Source of the DNA: Allofustis seminis DSM 15817
GTDB taxonomy: Bacteria; Bacillota; Bacilli; Lactobacillales; Carnobacteriaceae_A
Reading direction: 5' to 3'
Length of the DNA: 64,000 nt
Assembly: GCF_000374325.1 (NCBI RefSeq)
Contig: NZ_KB894079.1
Span: 341,301-405,300 of the forward strand
In this document: positions 26,708 to 36,215 of the stretch, in pieces
Layout of the letters: every line of letters begins with the position of its first letter
Position numbering within the stretch: position 1 is the first letter of the stretch
Made by a program: the position numbers and the translations under genes
The notes under the pieces: generated by a model
Databases searched by the model: none
Told to the model about the DNA's origin: nothing
Seen by the model: the letters and a program-made list of their open reading frames with translations, nothing else

Positions 26708-28963
26708 ATCATCTATCGCTAAAAATCGTCTCAAATGACTTGCAGTATACGAGTTCCTGCATTTAATAAAATCAATAGGATAACCTTGAAATAGCAGATG
26801 TCCACCTTTGCTTCCACCTTCGAGTCCAAGATCAATCACCCAATCCGCTTGACTGATTATCGATAAATTATGCTCAATGATAATTACAGTACTGCCATTA
26901 GCCACTAATTCTCGTATGCGTTGCAATAAATGAGTAATATCCGATTCATGAAGTCCTGTTGTCGGTTCATCTAAGATGATAATGTCTGATGTTTTTTTCG
27001 CTAGCAGTTGAGCGATTTTTAATCGCTGCAATTCTCCCCCAGAATAGGAATCAAGAGATTGTCCGATTTGTATATATGAAAGACCCGCTTTTATAATAGA
27101 ATCTAAATTGCGACGTACTCGATCATTGTCACAAAATATAGCTTTTGCTTCTTCAGCGGTCATTTCAAAGATTTCACTGATATCTTTTCCTTTGTATAAA
27201 TATGAAAGCGTTCGTTCATTAAATCTTTTTCCCTGACATCTTTCACAAATTTCTTCTGCATCTCCAAGATATGCCAGGTCATATTTTACCATTCCCTTTC
27301 CTTTGCATATTGGACATGCCCCTTTACCTGTTACAGAAAACCATGATGGTGCAACATGATTGGCTTTGCTAAAAACTTTTTTAATTTCATCATAAATTTG
27401 TAAATAGGTCGCAATATTAGAACGACTGGAGGCATGCGGTAAGCTTTGATCTAAAATGGTTGCATTTGGATATTTATCTGTAAACACATCGCGGATCAAT
27501 GTGCTTTTACCCGAACCTGCTACACCTGTTACCACAGTTATTGCATTTTTAGGAATTTTTACACTGATATTTTTCAAATTATATTTCGAGACATTTTCCA
27601 ATGGATAATAGCTCGCAAATTTTTCCTTTTCTGGATTAATCACATGTTGTTTTAAAAAGGCTTTAGCTGTCACTGTGTCAGACTTTAATAAATCGGCAAA
27701 TGTCCCTTGAAAGGTCACATTACCTCCATGAATTCCTGCGCCTTCGCCAAAATTTATTACTTCATCACAAATTTTGATCATATCTGGGTCATGGTCTACA
27801 AATAAAATAGTATTTCCTTTATTTTTAATTTTTTCAAAAATATTAGTAATTCCTTTAATATCTTGAGGATGTAGTCCAACACTTGGCTCATCAAAAATAT
27901 AAAGTACGTCAGAAAGTGAACTATTTAAATACTTAACCATCTTAATCCTTTGCGATTCACCACCAGAAAGTGCACCTGTTGGTTGATTCAATGTCAGATA
28001 ATCTAAACCTACCATTGCTAGACCTTTTAATTTACTTTTTAATTCAGCAATAATAATGGTAACGCTCTGATCATCAATGCTTTCAACAAACTCAAGCAAG
28101 TCGCTTAACATCATATGAGTGCAATCTGCTATAGACTTTCCCTTTATTTTTGCGCTTAGAACTTCTTTATTGAGTCGCATACCGTAACATGCAGGGCATA
28201 TACTCGTGAGTACAATTCGATCTACATCTTTTTTATATGAGGTCGTCTCCATATTAACAAAGCTTTCCATAATTCGCGGAACAACCCCAAAATATTTTGC
28301 CGTCTTATGCCAATTTTTACTCGGATTTTGTGGCACAATCTTCGGTGAATATAATAGGAGTTCAAGTTCATCTGCCGTATAATCCGATATTTTCTTATCA
28401 TTGTCAAAAAATCCAGATTCCGTGTATTGCGTTAGCCGCCATCCTCCCTTTTGAAATATCGGAAATTGAATGGCACTTTCATTCAGTGATTTGTCAAAAT
28501 CAATTAATTTTTTTATATTTAACGTCTTAACAGTTTCTAAACCTTGACACATCTTACACATCCCTTGCGGATTATTAAAGGAATATTTCATTGAATAACC
28601 AATAAAAGGTTTGGCCATTCGGGAATATAACAATCTTAAATCAGAATAAATACCTGTGACAGTTCCTACAGTTGACCTTTGATTTTTTTGTAATCGTTTT
28701 TGATTAATTACTAAAGAAATTGGAAGATTAGCAATCGCATCAACGAGGGGTTTCTTATATTTAGGAAGTAAATTTTGGATATAACTAGAGTACGTTTCAT
28801 TTAAGAGTCTTTGAGATTCACTTGCGATAGTATCAAAGACAAGTGATGATTTTCCCGAACCCGAAACACCCGTAACCGCAATTATTTTATGTTTGGGAAT
28901 ATTAAGAGAAACATTTTTTAAGTTATTTGTTCTCGCATTTTTTATCATTATAAAATTATTCAT
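26702..28963 (-). CDS. UvrA-like ABC ATPase (drug-resistance-type UvrA paralogue)
   Basis: 753 residues, shorter than true UvrA (about 940). Two ABC ATPase halves are visible: Walker [10 protein letters not shown] at about 32-40 with signature [10 protein letters not shown], and GVAGSGKST near 475 with signature [10 protein letters not shown] and DEPTTGLH. Zinc-finger cysteine pairs ([26 protein letters not shown]) are present. The N-terminal UvrB-contact region is reduced, as in UvrA paralogues paired with MarR regulators and linked to protection from DNA-binding drugs. The ATG at 28961-28963 has GAGGAGAG upstream and lies 1 base past the marR stop. It is not expected to replace housekeeping UvrA. 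Confidence 0.85.
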   Translation of the reverse strand: MNNFIMIKNARTNNLKNVSLNIPKHKIIAVTGVSGSGKSSLVFDTIASESQRLLNETYSSYIQNLLPKYKKPLVDAIANLPISLVINQKRLQKNQRSTVGTVTGIYSDLRLLYSRMAKPFIGYSMKYSFNNPQGMCKMCQGLETVKTLNIKKLIDFDKSLNESAIQFPIFQKGGWRLTQYTESGFFDNDKKISDYTADELELLLYSPKIVPQNPSKNWHKTAKYFGVVPRIMESFVNMETTSYKKDVDRIVLTSICPACYGMRLNKEVLSAKIKGKSIADCTHMMLSDLLEFVESIDDQSVTIIIAELKSKLKGLAMVGLDYLTLNQPTGALSGGESQRIKMVKYLNSSLSDVLYIFDEPSVGLHPQDIKGITNIFEKIKNKGNTILFVDHDPDMIKICDEVINFGEGAGIHGGNVTFQGTFADLLKSDTVTAKAFLKQHVINPEKEKFASYYPLENVSKYNLKNISVKIPKNAITVVTGVAGSGKSTLIRDVFTDKYPNATILDQSLPHASSRSNIATYLQIYDEIKKVFSKANHVAPSWFSVTGKGACPICKGKGMVKYDLAYLGDAEEICERCQGKRFNERTLSYLYKGKDISEIFEMTAEEAKAIFCDNDRVRRNLDSIIKAGLSYIQIGQSLDSYSGGELQRLKIAQLLAKKTSDIIILDEPTTGLHESDITHLLQRIRELVANGSTVIIIEHNLSIISQADWVIDLGLEGGSKGGHLLFQGYPIDFIKCRNSYTASHLRRFLAIDDE

Positions 28964-28964
28964 C

Positions 28965-29384
28965 TTATTCTCTCCTCGACTCGCGCAACTGATTGGACAA
29001 TTTATTAGATAAATATGCAAAGGTTTCTTGCTCTTCTTTAGTAAAAACTCGTAAAGCCGTTTGGTAAAGTACTGCATGCTTGAATGAAATATTATCAAGC
29101 AACGTACGTCCTTGCTCCGTAATCGATGTATAAAGTTCCCTTCCGTCAAATTTATTTGGCGATTGCTGAATATACCCCTTAACTTTTAATCCTTTTAATG
29201 CTTTTGATATTTTAGTTCGTGACACTCCCAAGGTCACACTTAAATGCGATGGTAATATTTCACCCTCTTTTTTCAGTTGATATAAAATGTCATATTGTAG
29301 CCAACTGATTGCCTTAGGATTAACTAAGTTTCTTTCCGCAACCATTTCACATTGCAAATTTATAAGTGCAGCTTTTAAATCCAT
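28965..29384 (-). CDS. MarR-family regulator of the UvrA-like gene
   Basis: 139 residues, winged helix with recognition region [19 protein letters not shown] (about 48-66). It is directly upstream of and coupled to the UvrA-like gene. A perfect 13-bp-arm palindrome overlapping a TATAAT lies 20 bases before its start, so it probably represses itself and the ATPase until a drug binds. AGAGGAG precedes the ATG. Confidence 0.85.
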   Translation of the reverse strand: MDLKAALINLQCEMVAERNLVNPKAISWLQYDILYQLKKEGEILPSHLSVTLGVSRTKISKALKGLKVKGYIQQSPNKFDGRELYTSITEQGRTLLDNISFKHAVLYQTALRVFTKEEQETFAYLSNKLSNQLRESRRE

Positions 29385-29403
29385 CCTTATCTCCTCTTTT
29401 TTT

Positions 29404-29435
29404 ATGATATAATTTCTATATGGAAATTATATCAT
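29404..29435. promoter_or_regulatory. Perfect palindrome at the marR-uvrA-like promoter
   Basis: Arms ATGATATAATTTC and GAAATTATATCAT are exact complements, separated by 6 bases. A TATAAT hexamer lies within it on both strands. It suits a MarR dimer site covering the -10. Confidence 0.75.
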
Positions 29436-29523
29436 AACAGAAATTGTTTTTGCATAATTTTGCAATGAAGAAGGAGCTTAGGCTTAGTAGCAACATTTCT
29501 ATTAAAGTAAATGTTCCCATTAT

Positions 29524-29558
29524 AAAAAGACCACAAGTTTTAAACTTATGGTCTTTTA
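29524..29558 (-). terminator. Terminator beyond the methyltransferase gene
   Basis: Stem AAAAGACCA(C/T)AAGTTT paired with AAACTTATGGTCTTTT, nearly perfect, flanked by A- and T-runs, about 245 bases downstream of the methyltransferase stop and beyond the small relic described next. Confidence 0.75.
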
Positions 29559-29658
29559 TTCATCAGACAGCATTGTCTATATTATGGAGAATTTTCATTA
29601 CAAGCATCTCCAGCCTATAATGATTCAAAATTAAATTTCAGATTAGTAAATTTAAGTG

Positions 29659-29790
29659 TTAATATTTCATAAAATGCATTCTAAAACCAAAGGCAAAATG
29701 ACTTTTAGCATTTTTCTTGGCAGTCCTAATCATTTCTTCTGAGAAATATTGTCCACAAATCTCGCCATCATAGTCATATAAAATTGAAAT
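29659..29790 (-). pseudogene. Short coding relic of unknown origin
   Basis: 43 codons between two stops on the minus strand read as plausible protein (including GEICGQYFSEEMIRTAKK and SHFAFGFRMHF) but have no start codon with a ribosome site. I do not recognise the family. It may be the 3' remnant of a gene, in line with the other remnants in this accessory region. It may also be chance. Confidence 0.3.
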
Positions 29791-29802
29791 TTATCTGTGC
29801 GA

Positions 29803-30552
29803 TCATTTTACTGACTTAGTGGCTATATATGTTTTAATATTCAAATCATGAAGTCTGCCTATTCCATTTGTATCTTCATATAAATCAATCAAAGTAAAAC
29901 CTGCCTTTAATTGCCCGCCGATTTGTTCCGTCATATTATGTGAAAATTGCATTCCTGCATCCTCTTTCATTAAAAATGCTCTTGCTCTTTCATCTTTTAA
30001 AGGATTGAAGGGCATATTCCAAATGATTTCTTTTTCTTCACTATCCACAAAATAATTGATCTCGTTATTTAATCCCGCTAGAAAAATTCCTCCCTTTTTC
30101 AAAACGCGATATGCCTCTTGAAACACAGGATAGACATCTTCAATATAGCAGTTGGACACAGGATGGAAGATTAAATCAAATGTTTCATCAGCAAAAGGGA
30201 GCCTCTGGGTGATATCCCCCTCAATAGCATCTATCTTATAACCTTCTCTTTCAGCAATCTTCAGCTCAGACATAATCTGTTTTGAAGAATAGTCAATCAC
30301 ACTACATGTTGCACCAAGAGCATTGAATATTGGCATTTGCTGTCCACCACCTGATGCCAATCCCAACACCTTCTTCCCTTTTATATTCCCAACCCAATCA
30401 TGTGGAACAGGTACAGTAGGCGTAAGTAAGACATCCCATACACCACTTCGTGCCTTGATATATTCTTCATGTGAAATAGACTCTCCCCATGCCCAGCCTT
30501 GCTCAGCCCATCTATCAATGATTGCTTTATTTATATCTTGATATGACTTCAT
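29803..30552 (-). CDS. Class I SAM-dependent methyltransferase
   Basis: 249 residues with the SAM-binding motif KKVLGLASGGGQQMP (about 58-72), motif II acidic residue VIDYSS, and the post-I EGDITQRLPFADETFDLIFHPVS segment of small-molecule methyltransferases (Methyltransf_11 type). GAGAGG precedes the ATG. Stands alone between two terminators. Substrate unknown; no sign that it modifies DNA, so I do not assign it to the neighbouring restriction system. Confidence 0.85.
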   Translation of the reverse strand: MKSYQDINKAIIDRWAEQGWAWGESISHEEYIKARSGVWDVLLTPTVPVPHDWVGNIKGKKVLGLASGGGQQMPIFNALGATCSVIDYSSKQIMSELKIAEREGYKIDAIEGDITQRLPFADETFDLIFHPVSNCYIEDVYPVFQEAYRVLKKGGIFLAGLNNEINYFVDSEEKEIIWNMPFNPLKDERARAFLMKEDAGMQFSHNMTEQIGGQLKAGFTLIDLYEDTNGIGRLHDLNIKTYIATKSVK

Positions 30553-30623
30553 AAATGATTAACCTCTCACATTCAAATTGATCTACTTTTAGTATACCTT
30601 GAAATACTCATTCCATAAATAAA

Positions 30624-30648
30624 AAAAGACGATTTTATATCGTCTTTT
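30624..30648 (-). terminator. Terminator of the type III R-M operon
   Basis: 10-bp stem AAAAGACGAT/ATCGTCTTTT, 5-base loop, T-run on the minus strand. Confidence 0.85.
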
Positions 30649-30657
30649 AGAAAGTGC

Positions 30658-30807
30658 CTATTCTAATGTTTCTTTTTCCTCTAATTCCTTTAATGATAGA
30701 CCATTTTTATTTTTCCAATCAATTCTACCATTTCTACTCATTCCTAGAATAAACATTGAGGCGTATGTAGAAACTGTAGAAGGTACAGGGAAAATTACAG
30801 ATGTCAC
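30658..30807 (-). pseudogene. DUF4357-like C-terminal fragment after res
   Basis: In frame with res, one codon after its TAG stop, 49 codons beginning GTG encode a segment with the pattern S-x-x-x-x-Y-A-x-x-F-x-L-G-M-S-R-N-G-R-x-x-W-K, then NGLSLKELEEKE. It resembles the end of DUF4357 proteins, often tied to GIY-YIG nucleases or R-M loci. Without the rest of such a protein it is probably a relic. A read-through extension of Res is conceivable. Confidence 0.45.
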
Positions 30808-30810
30808 AAA

Positions 30811-33759
30811 CTATTTAATTAATTTTTTTATCATTGAAACTATATCATCATCTTTAAGTTGTTTTTCAAAATTTACATTTAACCCATCTCTCTTTAATTC
30901 TTCAAAAAACTTCTTAGCAGATTCTATTTTTAAACTTTCTACACCTCTTAAAGTGGAGTCTTTATCTACATCCTTAGTTTCAATAATAAAGTTTATCTCT
31001 TCTTTTCCATCTTTTCTTATGACATACATAAAATCAGGACTTGTTGTTCCTCCAAAGTATAGTGGTACCTGCACACTTCTTCTTGGTATTTTGCCAAATA
31101 CTACTACTTCTTCAATATTACTATCTTTGATACTATCTTTTTCTTTAGGACTATCAAAAATAAATTTATCATACAAGAAATTATCTGGAACGTTCATATT
31201 ATCATCTTTAATAATACCAACAACTCCTTGCACTATCTTCTCTCTTGGATTTCCATCTATATCCGTAAGTGCAGTTTCTAATGAATTAACATCAAGTGCC
31301 TTGTAAGAAAATCTTTTTATAAAAGCACCTTCAAACCAAGTTTGAAATTCTTTTATAAAGTTATTTAGCGTATTTTTATTAAAGAATCCTTTATCTATTT
31401 TATTGGACTTATTATATTCGAGAAGTGCTTTATGCATTATCTTAGCCTGTATTCCCGTTGCACTTTGAACTTTTCTCAAAAATTCTCCATAAGGCAAAAT
31501 CTCTTCTAAGATATAACAATTCGCAGTACCTTCTTTAAGTACAAATTTATTTTCTTCTGTAGCTGTTCTTTTTTCTATAGCTCTTGCAATGGTATCTCCC
31601 TCTATCCCCTTATTTAGGATATCTAAGGCACTTTTATATAATTCATCTTCTGAAATATCATCTAAAGTTAAATAATATTTTTTATTAATTTTAGACCATA
31701 GCTCTTTTATCTCTTTAAACTTATCTTTTCTAATATGAACTACACCTTGCTCTTTTTTGTTCTTATCAATGATTTTATTTTGTTCTAATCCTACATTAAA
31801 TTCTGGATAAGCTGCAATAAGTTCATCTTTTTTATCAAGGATAATATTTCCTTCACGATCTATATAATCATTCAATAGAAGAAAAGCAAAAAGTTTATTT
31901 TCTTCCATTCCTCGATTTTCTGCAACTTTACTTAACATTAGATTGATATTAAGCGATATATTTTGGTTGTCCTTATTAATTTCACTTATCAAGCTTTCAG
32001 CAAAGTTTTTTTCAGAATAATCATAAAGATAAGTTAGGTAAAATTGTTCATCTGATATTCTATTTCCATATTCATCAACAGGAAGTCTAAGCCCTCGTCC
32101 TACTTCTTGTAATTTGCTTATTTCTGATCCACTTGATCTAAGTTTACATATTTGAAATACATTGGGATTATCCCAACCTTCTCTCAGTGTCCATTTCGAA
32201 AATATAAATCTTCTAGTATTCCAATTACCTTTTTCATCTTTAAAAGAAAGTAGACGCTCTTTGTCTCTTAAAATTTGGTCAACTTCTTTTTGTATGTCTT
32301 CATCTTTATTTGAATTATCTTCTGCAAAATAACCTCCATTTGTAGATGAAATATCTTTTATAGATGAGTCAAGAAAAGAAGCATATTCTTTGTGAATATC
32401 CAAATTAGAATTTACATATTTATCTTTTTCTATCTCTAATTCTTTCTTTAGTAATTCCTCAAATCTAATCCTTAAACTTCCATCTTTATCTTCTCCTCTA
32501 TATGAATAAATAGAATCTATAAAAAATAAAGATAAAGTTTTAATCTTTCTTTCTCTAAAAAAGTTCTCCCTCTCTTGTTCTATATGGTTTTTTATCGCTT
32601 GTTTCATCATTAAGTCTTGATAAGTAGCGCCATATATTCCAGCATAAATTTGATCACCTTTTACTAGAATTCGACCATTGGATAAAGTGATACCTTTTTT
32701 AATATCGTCATCTTCAGTTTTTCCAATAGCACTTATAGCAATTCCGCCAAAATCACTATCAATTACAGATAAGCTATCTCCTACTCTCAATGTATAGCTT
32801 TTATTTGTCTTTTCATTTCTAATAACACAAGACTTAGGACGATATGTAATTTCCATAAGTTTTACTCTAGTTTCATTTAGACTTTCTTGTTCAATCATTT
32901 GAGTTGCGACACCTTTAACTAAATTTCTATTAAAAGCATCGAATGATCCTAAGTTAAAGATGAGATTGTTATAATCTTTTTTATCAGACTTAGCTAAATT
33001 TGGAAAGGTAGCTCCAAATCTAATCACACATAAAGGGTTGATTCTTTCTATTAATCTTTTATATGCAACATTTTCTCTTTTAAACTTATGCGGTTCATCA
33101 ATGATTACAATTGGTCTAGTCGCTTTTAAAGTATCATATGGGTTTGAAAAAGTCCCAAATAATGTTTGATCATATTCATTATCCATAGTAGCTTTTGATA
33201 TGAGCATACCACTCGACATTAAAAGTGCACTTATCCTATTCTTTTCTAGTGCTGTACCTCTTGCATAATCAGAAATTGCTTGAGGAAACATCTTTTTACC
33301 TCTTTTATTCTTTTGAGCATTGAGAATAGACAAAGACAATTTCTTTTCTGGATAAAGATCTGCAAAGTGTTTTTTGGCATACTCTGATTCAATAAAAGAC
33401 CTTGTCCCCTCTTTTATAGGAGTTGTAGGCACTAAAAGAATAAATTTATGAAATCCATATCTTTTATTTAACTCATACATCAGCCTCGTATAGCAATAAG
33501 TCTTACCAGTGCCTGTTTCCATTCGAATATCTATACCAAAGTTTTCTTCATGACTTCCTCTAAATTCCCTTGGTATTTCCTTACCGTCAAAACTTTCCTG
33601 AATCTCTCTTATATTATCTTTTATCTTTATATCATTCTTATCAAACACAGGATTTGCAAATATATCATCTGTGTGGGTTATTGTTACACCTTCAAATACT
33701 TTACTTACTCTATCTAAACATTCTGTTTGATGAGGTAAAATGCTCAACTGAATTCCCAT
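30811..33759 (-). CDS. res: Type III restriction enzyme, Res subunit
   Basis: A 982-residue ATP-dependent translocase and nuclease that, with Mod, cuts foreign DNA bearing unmodified head-to-head sites. Helicase motif I METGTGKTYCY is near residue 82, motif II DEPHKF near 215, motif VI QEVGRGLRLP near 570, and the C-terminal PD-(D/E)xK nuclease reads SPDFMYVI ... FIIETKD near 925-945. The ATG at 33757-33759 with GAGAGG upstream lies 1 base past the mod stop; a TTG further upstream is less likely. It appears intact, while mod is out of frame, which should leave Res without its partner. Confidence 0.92.
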   Translation of the reverse strand: MGIQLSILPHQTECLDRVSKVFEGVTITHTDDIFANPVFDKNDIKIKDNIREIQESFDGKEIPREFRGSHEENFGIDIRMETGTGKTYCYTRLMYELNKRYGFHKFILLVPTTPIKEGTRSFIESEYAKKHFADLYPEKKLSLSILNAQKNKRGKKMFPQAISDYARGTALEKNRISALLMSSGMLISKATMDNEYDQTLFGTFSNPYDTLKATRPIVIIDEPHKFKRENVAYKRLIERINPLCVIRFGATFPNLAKSDKKDYNNLIFNLGSFDAFNRNLVKGVATQMIEQESLNETRVKLMEITYRPKSCVIRNEKTNKSYTLRVGDSLSVIDSDFGGIAISAIGKTEDDDIKKGITLSNGRILVKGDQIYAGIYGATYQDLMMKQAIKNHIEQERENFFRERKIKTLSLFFIDSIYSYRGEDKDGSLRIRFEELLKKELEIEKDKYVNSNLDIHKEYASFLDSSIKDISSTNGGYFAEDNSNKDEDIQKEVDQILRDKERLLSFKDEKGNWNTRRFIFSKWTLREGWDNPNVFQICKLRSSGSEISKLQEVGRGLRLPVDEYGNRISDEQFYLTYLYDYSEKNFAESLISEINKDNQNISLNINLMLSKVAENRGMEENKLFAFLLLNDYIDREGNIILDKKDELIAAYPEFNVGLEQNKIIDKNKKEQGVVHIRKDKFKEIKELWSKINKKYYLTLDDISEDELYKSALDILNKGIEGDTIARAIEKRTATEENKFVLKEGTANCYILEEILPYGEFLRKVQSATGIQAKIMHKALLEYNKSNKIDKGFFNKNTLNNFIKEFQTWFEGAFIKRFSYKALDVNSLETALTDIDGNPREKIVQGVVGIIKDDNMNVPDNFLYDKFIFDSPKEKDSIKDSNIEEVVVFGKIPRRSVQVPLYFGGTTSPDFMYVIRKDGKEEINFIIETKDVDKDSTLRGVESLKIESAKKFFEELKRDGLNVNFEKQLKDDDIVSMIKKLIK

Positions 33760-33760
33760 A

Positions 33761-35694
33761 TTAATACCTCTCAATCAATTCTACATTTTTATTATTTCTT
33801 AGATTAAAAAGATTTTTCTTAAGTTCATGCATTACATTGAAATTTATAGAACTTGCAAAAATGACAATCCTATTTATATCTAGTTCTAAGCTTTCTATTC
33901 TTTTGATAAGTTCCATTACATCGCTTGATTCAAGCCCTTCATCAATGATATAAAGGCTATTATCTTTTTTATCAGCAACATACTTATCTAACTTATATTT
34001 TTCTGCCCCTTCACTTAATCCATATCCATCTAGTAGAAGATAGGTAGAAAGAATAGCGTCACGACCCTTAGAATTTTTTGTATCAAAAATAGAGATCATA
34101 TCATTAGAAATTAATTTTGGATTATCATCGAAATAATCAAGGTCAGTAAGCACTTTTTCATCAACAGTTTCTAAGAAGTAAGTCTTAAAGCCATAGTCAA
34201 TATCAGCACCTGTTTCTTCTTTTATCTTTTTGGCAGCACGTCTTATTCTTTCGCGACCAATTTCATCAATGGTTCTGTAACCTGCTTTATAAGCGGGTTT
34301 CTTTTCATCAATTACTTCAGGAAGTTGAACTAATATATATTTTCTATTAGCTCCAGCCCCCCCCCCGAATTTTGGGCGTTTTCAGCATTTAATTGCATTA
34401 CTGCATGGGCTGTTGTAGCACTGCCTGAAAAGAAGTTTAGTATGATGGAGTTATTATCGTTTATCATATTAGCAATATATTTTACAAGGGTTACAGGTTT
34501 AGGAAAATCAAATATTGTTTTATTATTAAATAAAGTTCCTATCATTTTGCTAGCCTCTTCATTTGTTCCAACATTACACTCTAGTTTATTGATAATATTT
34601 GATGGTACTTTTATTCTGCTTTCTTTTCTTTCATAACGTATAGCAAATTTTTCAGTCTTTACCCAGAATACCGTACCTTTTTCAATTTCATTATCTAAAG
34701 TTTCTTGTGTCCATTTAAATTTACCTTTTAATTTCAAATCAGATGTAGACTTTCCATTTACAATTTCAATATCTTCTAAAAGCTCAACCCTATCATATTT
34801 ACCTTTTGGATAAAAGCCGTTTATCTTAAAAATTATAGAATTTTTTCTAAAATTTAATTTTCTTTCTGCATTTGACTCATTTAATAAAGGCATATCACCT
34901 CCATCAATAATACCGGCTGATAATCCATTTTCTCGATTATTAGAAATCTTATAACATATAATATATTCATATTTTTTTCTTACATCTTTTGACAAACTAG
35001 GAGGTGTAGAGGTCTTATTCCATAGAAACATTGATATAAAATTCTCTTCCCCAAATATCTCATCACACATAAGCTTCAAATTAGCTTGTTCATTATCATC
35101 AATCGATATAAATATTACCCCATCATCGCTTAAAAGTTCCCTTGCCAGTATTAATCTTGGGTACATAAAGGTAAGCCATGCAGAATGGGAGCTTTTACCT
35201 TTTAGGTTGATAATCCTTTCAGCTTCTTCTTCCTCAATTCCTATCATTTCTGATAGTTTTTTGGCATCAAAAGAAAAGTCGTCTGGATAGACAAATCCAT
35301 CAGAACCTGTGTTGTAGGGTGGATCAATGTAAATGCACTTAATCTTTCCTGCATAAGAACCTAGTAAATGTTTTAGCGCATCAATATTATCTCCAACGAT
35401 ATATAGATTTTCACTATTTTTGTTTTCATCTTTTGCATTTTCTTCTATATGTGGGGATACAAAAGTTTCTGTTTTTGTAGAGGAAAGGTATCTTGCATAA
35501 GATTTTCCTAAAAACTTTAGTTCATATCCTTCTTTGCTAAGATTGATATCACTTGTCTTTAGCATCTCCATAAATCTATCTATTAGAAATTCTCCGTCCT
35601 TATCAAAAAACTGTGGGAAATTTTGTTTTAACTTCTCAATTTCATTACTATTTGGCTTTATATTCTCATTAGCCAACATATGATCTTTTAACAT
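33761..35694 (-). CDS. mod: Type III DNA-methyltransferase Mod, interrupted at a G10 tract
   Basis: N6-adenine methyltransferase of the beta class: IYIDPPYNTGSD (motif IV) at about 121-132 comes before NFFSGSATTAHAV (motif I) near 425. The frame opened at 35694 reads through a run of ten G and stops after 454 residues. The remaining C-terminal part, beginning GANRKYILVQLPE and running to the stop at 33761, is in another frame. Eleven (or eight) G would join them into a protein of about 644 residues, the usual Mod size. So the gene is intact apart from the homopolymer. It is likely phase-variable and OFF here; a sequencing slip is the main alternative. XRE regulator gene 9 bases upstream. Confidence 0.88.
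34357..34366 (-). repeat. G10 homopolymer inside mod (phase-variation tract)
   Basis: Ten C on the plus strand, ten G in the coding strand, in an otherwise AT-rich gene and just 3' of the catalytic motifs. The tract is preceded by AATTC and followed by CTGGAGC. A change of one base (to 11) restores the full frame. Confidence 0.85.
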
Positions 35695-35703
35695 AATTTT
35701 CTC

Positions 35704-35907
35704 CTATTCTTTCGCAAACTCTAAAATATCATCGACTTTACAATCTAGAGCATGACATATTTTTTCAATAACTTCTACAGTAACATTGCCCCCACTATTT
35801 AGCTTATTGATAGTATAGATACTAAGTCCAGAAAGTTTAGCTAAGTCTTTCTTTTTTATATCTCTACCCCGTAGCAAGTGCCAAAGTTTTTGATATGAAA
35901 CACTCAT
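35704..35907 (-). CDS. XRE-family (Cro/CI-like) regulator of the R-M operon
   Basis: 67 residues consisting almost entirely of a helix-turn-helix domain (DLAKLSGLSIYTINKLNSGG, about 21-40) of the type acting as controller proteins or YozG-like repressors. First gene of the mod-res unit with a 9-base gap, AGAGGTG before its ATG. A near-ideal 38-base palindrome 45 bases upstream is the likely operator. Confidence 0.82.
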   Translation of the reverse strand: MSVSYQKLWHLLRGRDIKKKDLAKLSGLSIYTINKLNSGGNVTVEVIEKICHALDCKVDDILEFAKE

Positions 35908-35951
35908 ATTACACCTCTCATAATTCTATGACACTACTATATCATAAATAA

Positions 35952-35989
35952 AATCATAGAAATATAGCGAACGCTATATTTCTATGATT
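35952..35989. promoter_or_regulatory. 38-bp perfect palindrome upstream of the XRE-mod-res operon
   Basis: Two 18-base arms (first arm AATCATAGAAATATAGCG) are exact reverse complements separated by AA. It sits in the promoter region, with another AGCGCT-containing repeat just beyond. It fits a double or extended site for the XRE protein; a cruciform or transcript hairpin is also possible. Confidence 0.75.
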
Positions 35990-36069
35990 GTTTTAGCGCT
36001 ATTTATTTATAATTGCACCTTGGCGAATTATTCCTTCTACTTAATCCAAAACAATAGAATCGTAAAAGA

Positions 36070-36215
36070 TTACAACTTCCAATTCATTGCTTTTTCTCTG
36101 TTCATAATAAAGTTTTTGTAAGTGCCTTCTTTTTTGATAAGTTCTTCATGTGTGCCTTCAGCTTCTATAGTGCCTTCATTTAGTATGAATATTACGACAT
36201 TAGAGAATTCCTTCA
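36070..36215 (-). pseudogene. 3' remnant of an ABC exporter gene
   Basis: On the minus strand about 45 codons ending in TAA read as the extreme C-terminus of an ABC transporter ATPase: FILNEGTIEAEGTHEELI, then KNFIMNREKAMNWKL. The D-loop, H-loop and everything upstream are missing; the frame runs into a differently oriented gene remnant near 36190-36215. Clear truncated pseudogene. Confidence 0.75.

Noticed and set aside
13631..30648. Similar AAGACGAT/ATCGTCTT hairpins at 13631 and 30624 as a dispersed repeat
   Set aside because: Only the short stem is shared and both are placed as terminators; flanks differ.
34357..34366. Reading mod as two separate genes
   Set aside because: The second frame begins inside a conserved Mod region, lacks a ribosome site and is joined perfectly by one added G, so one interrupted gene is the better description.
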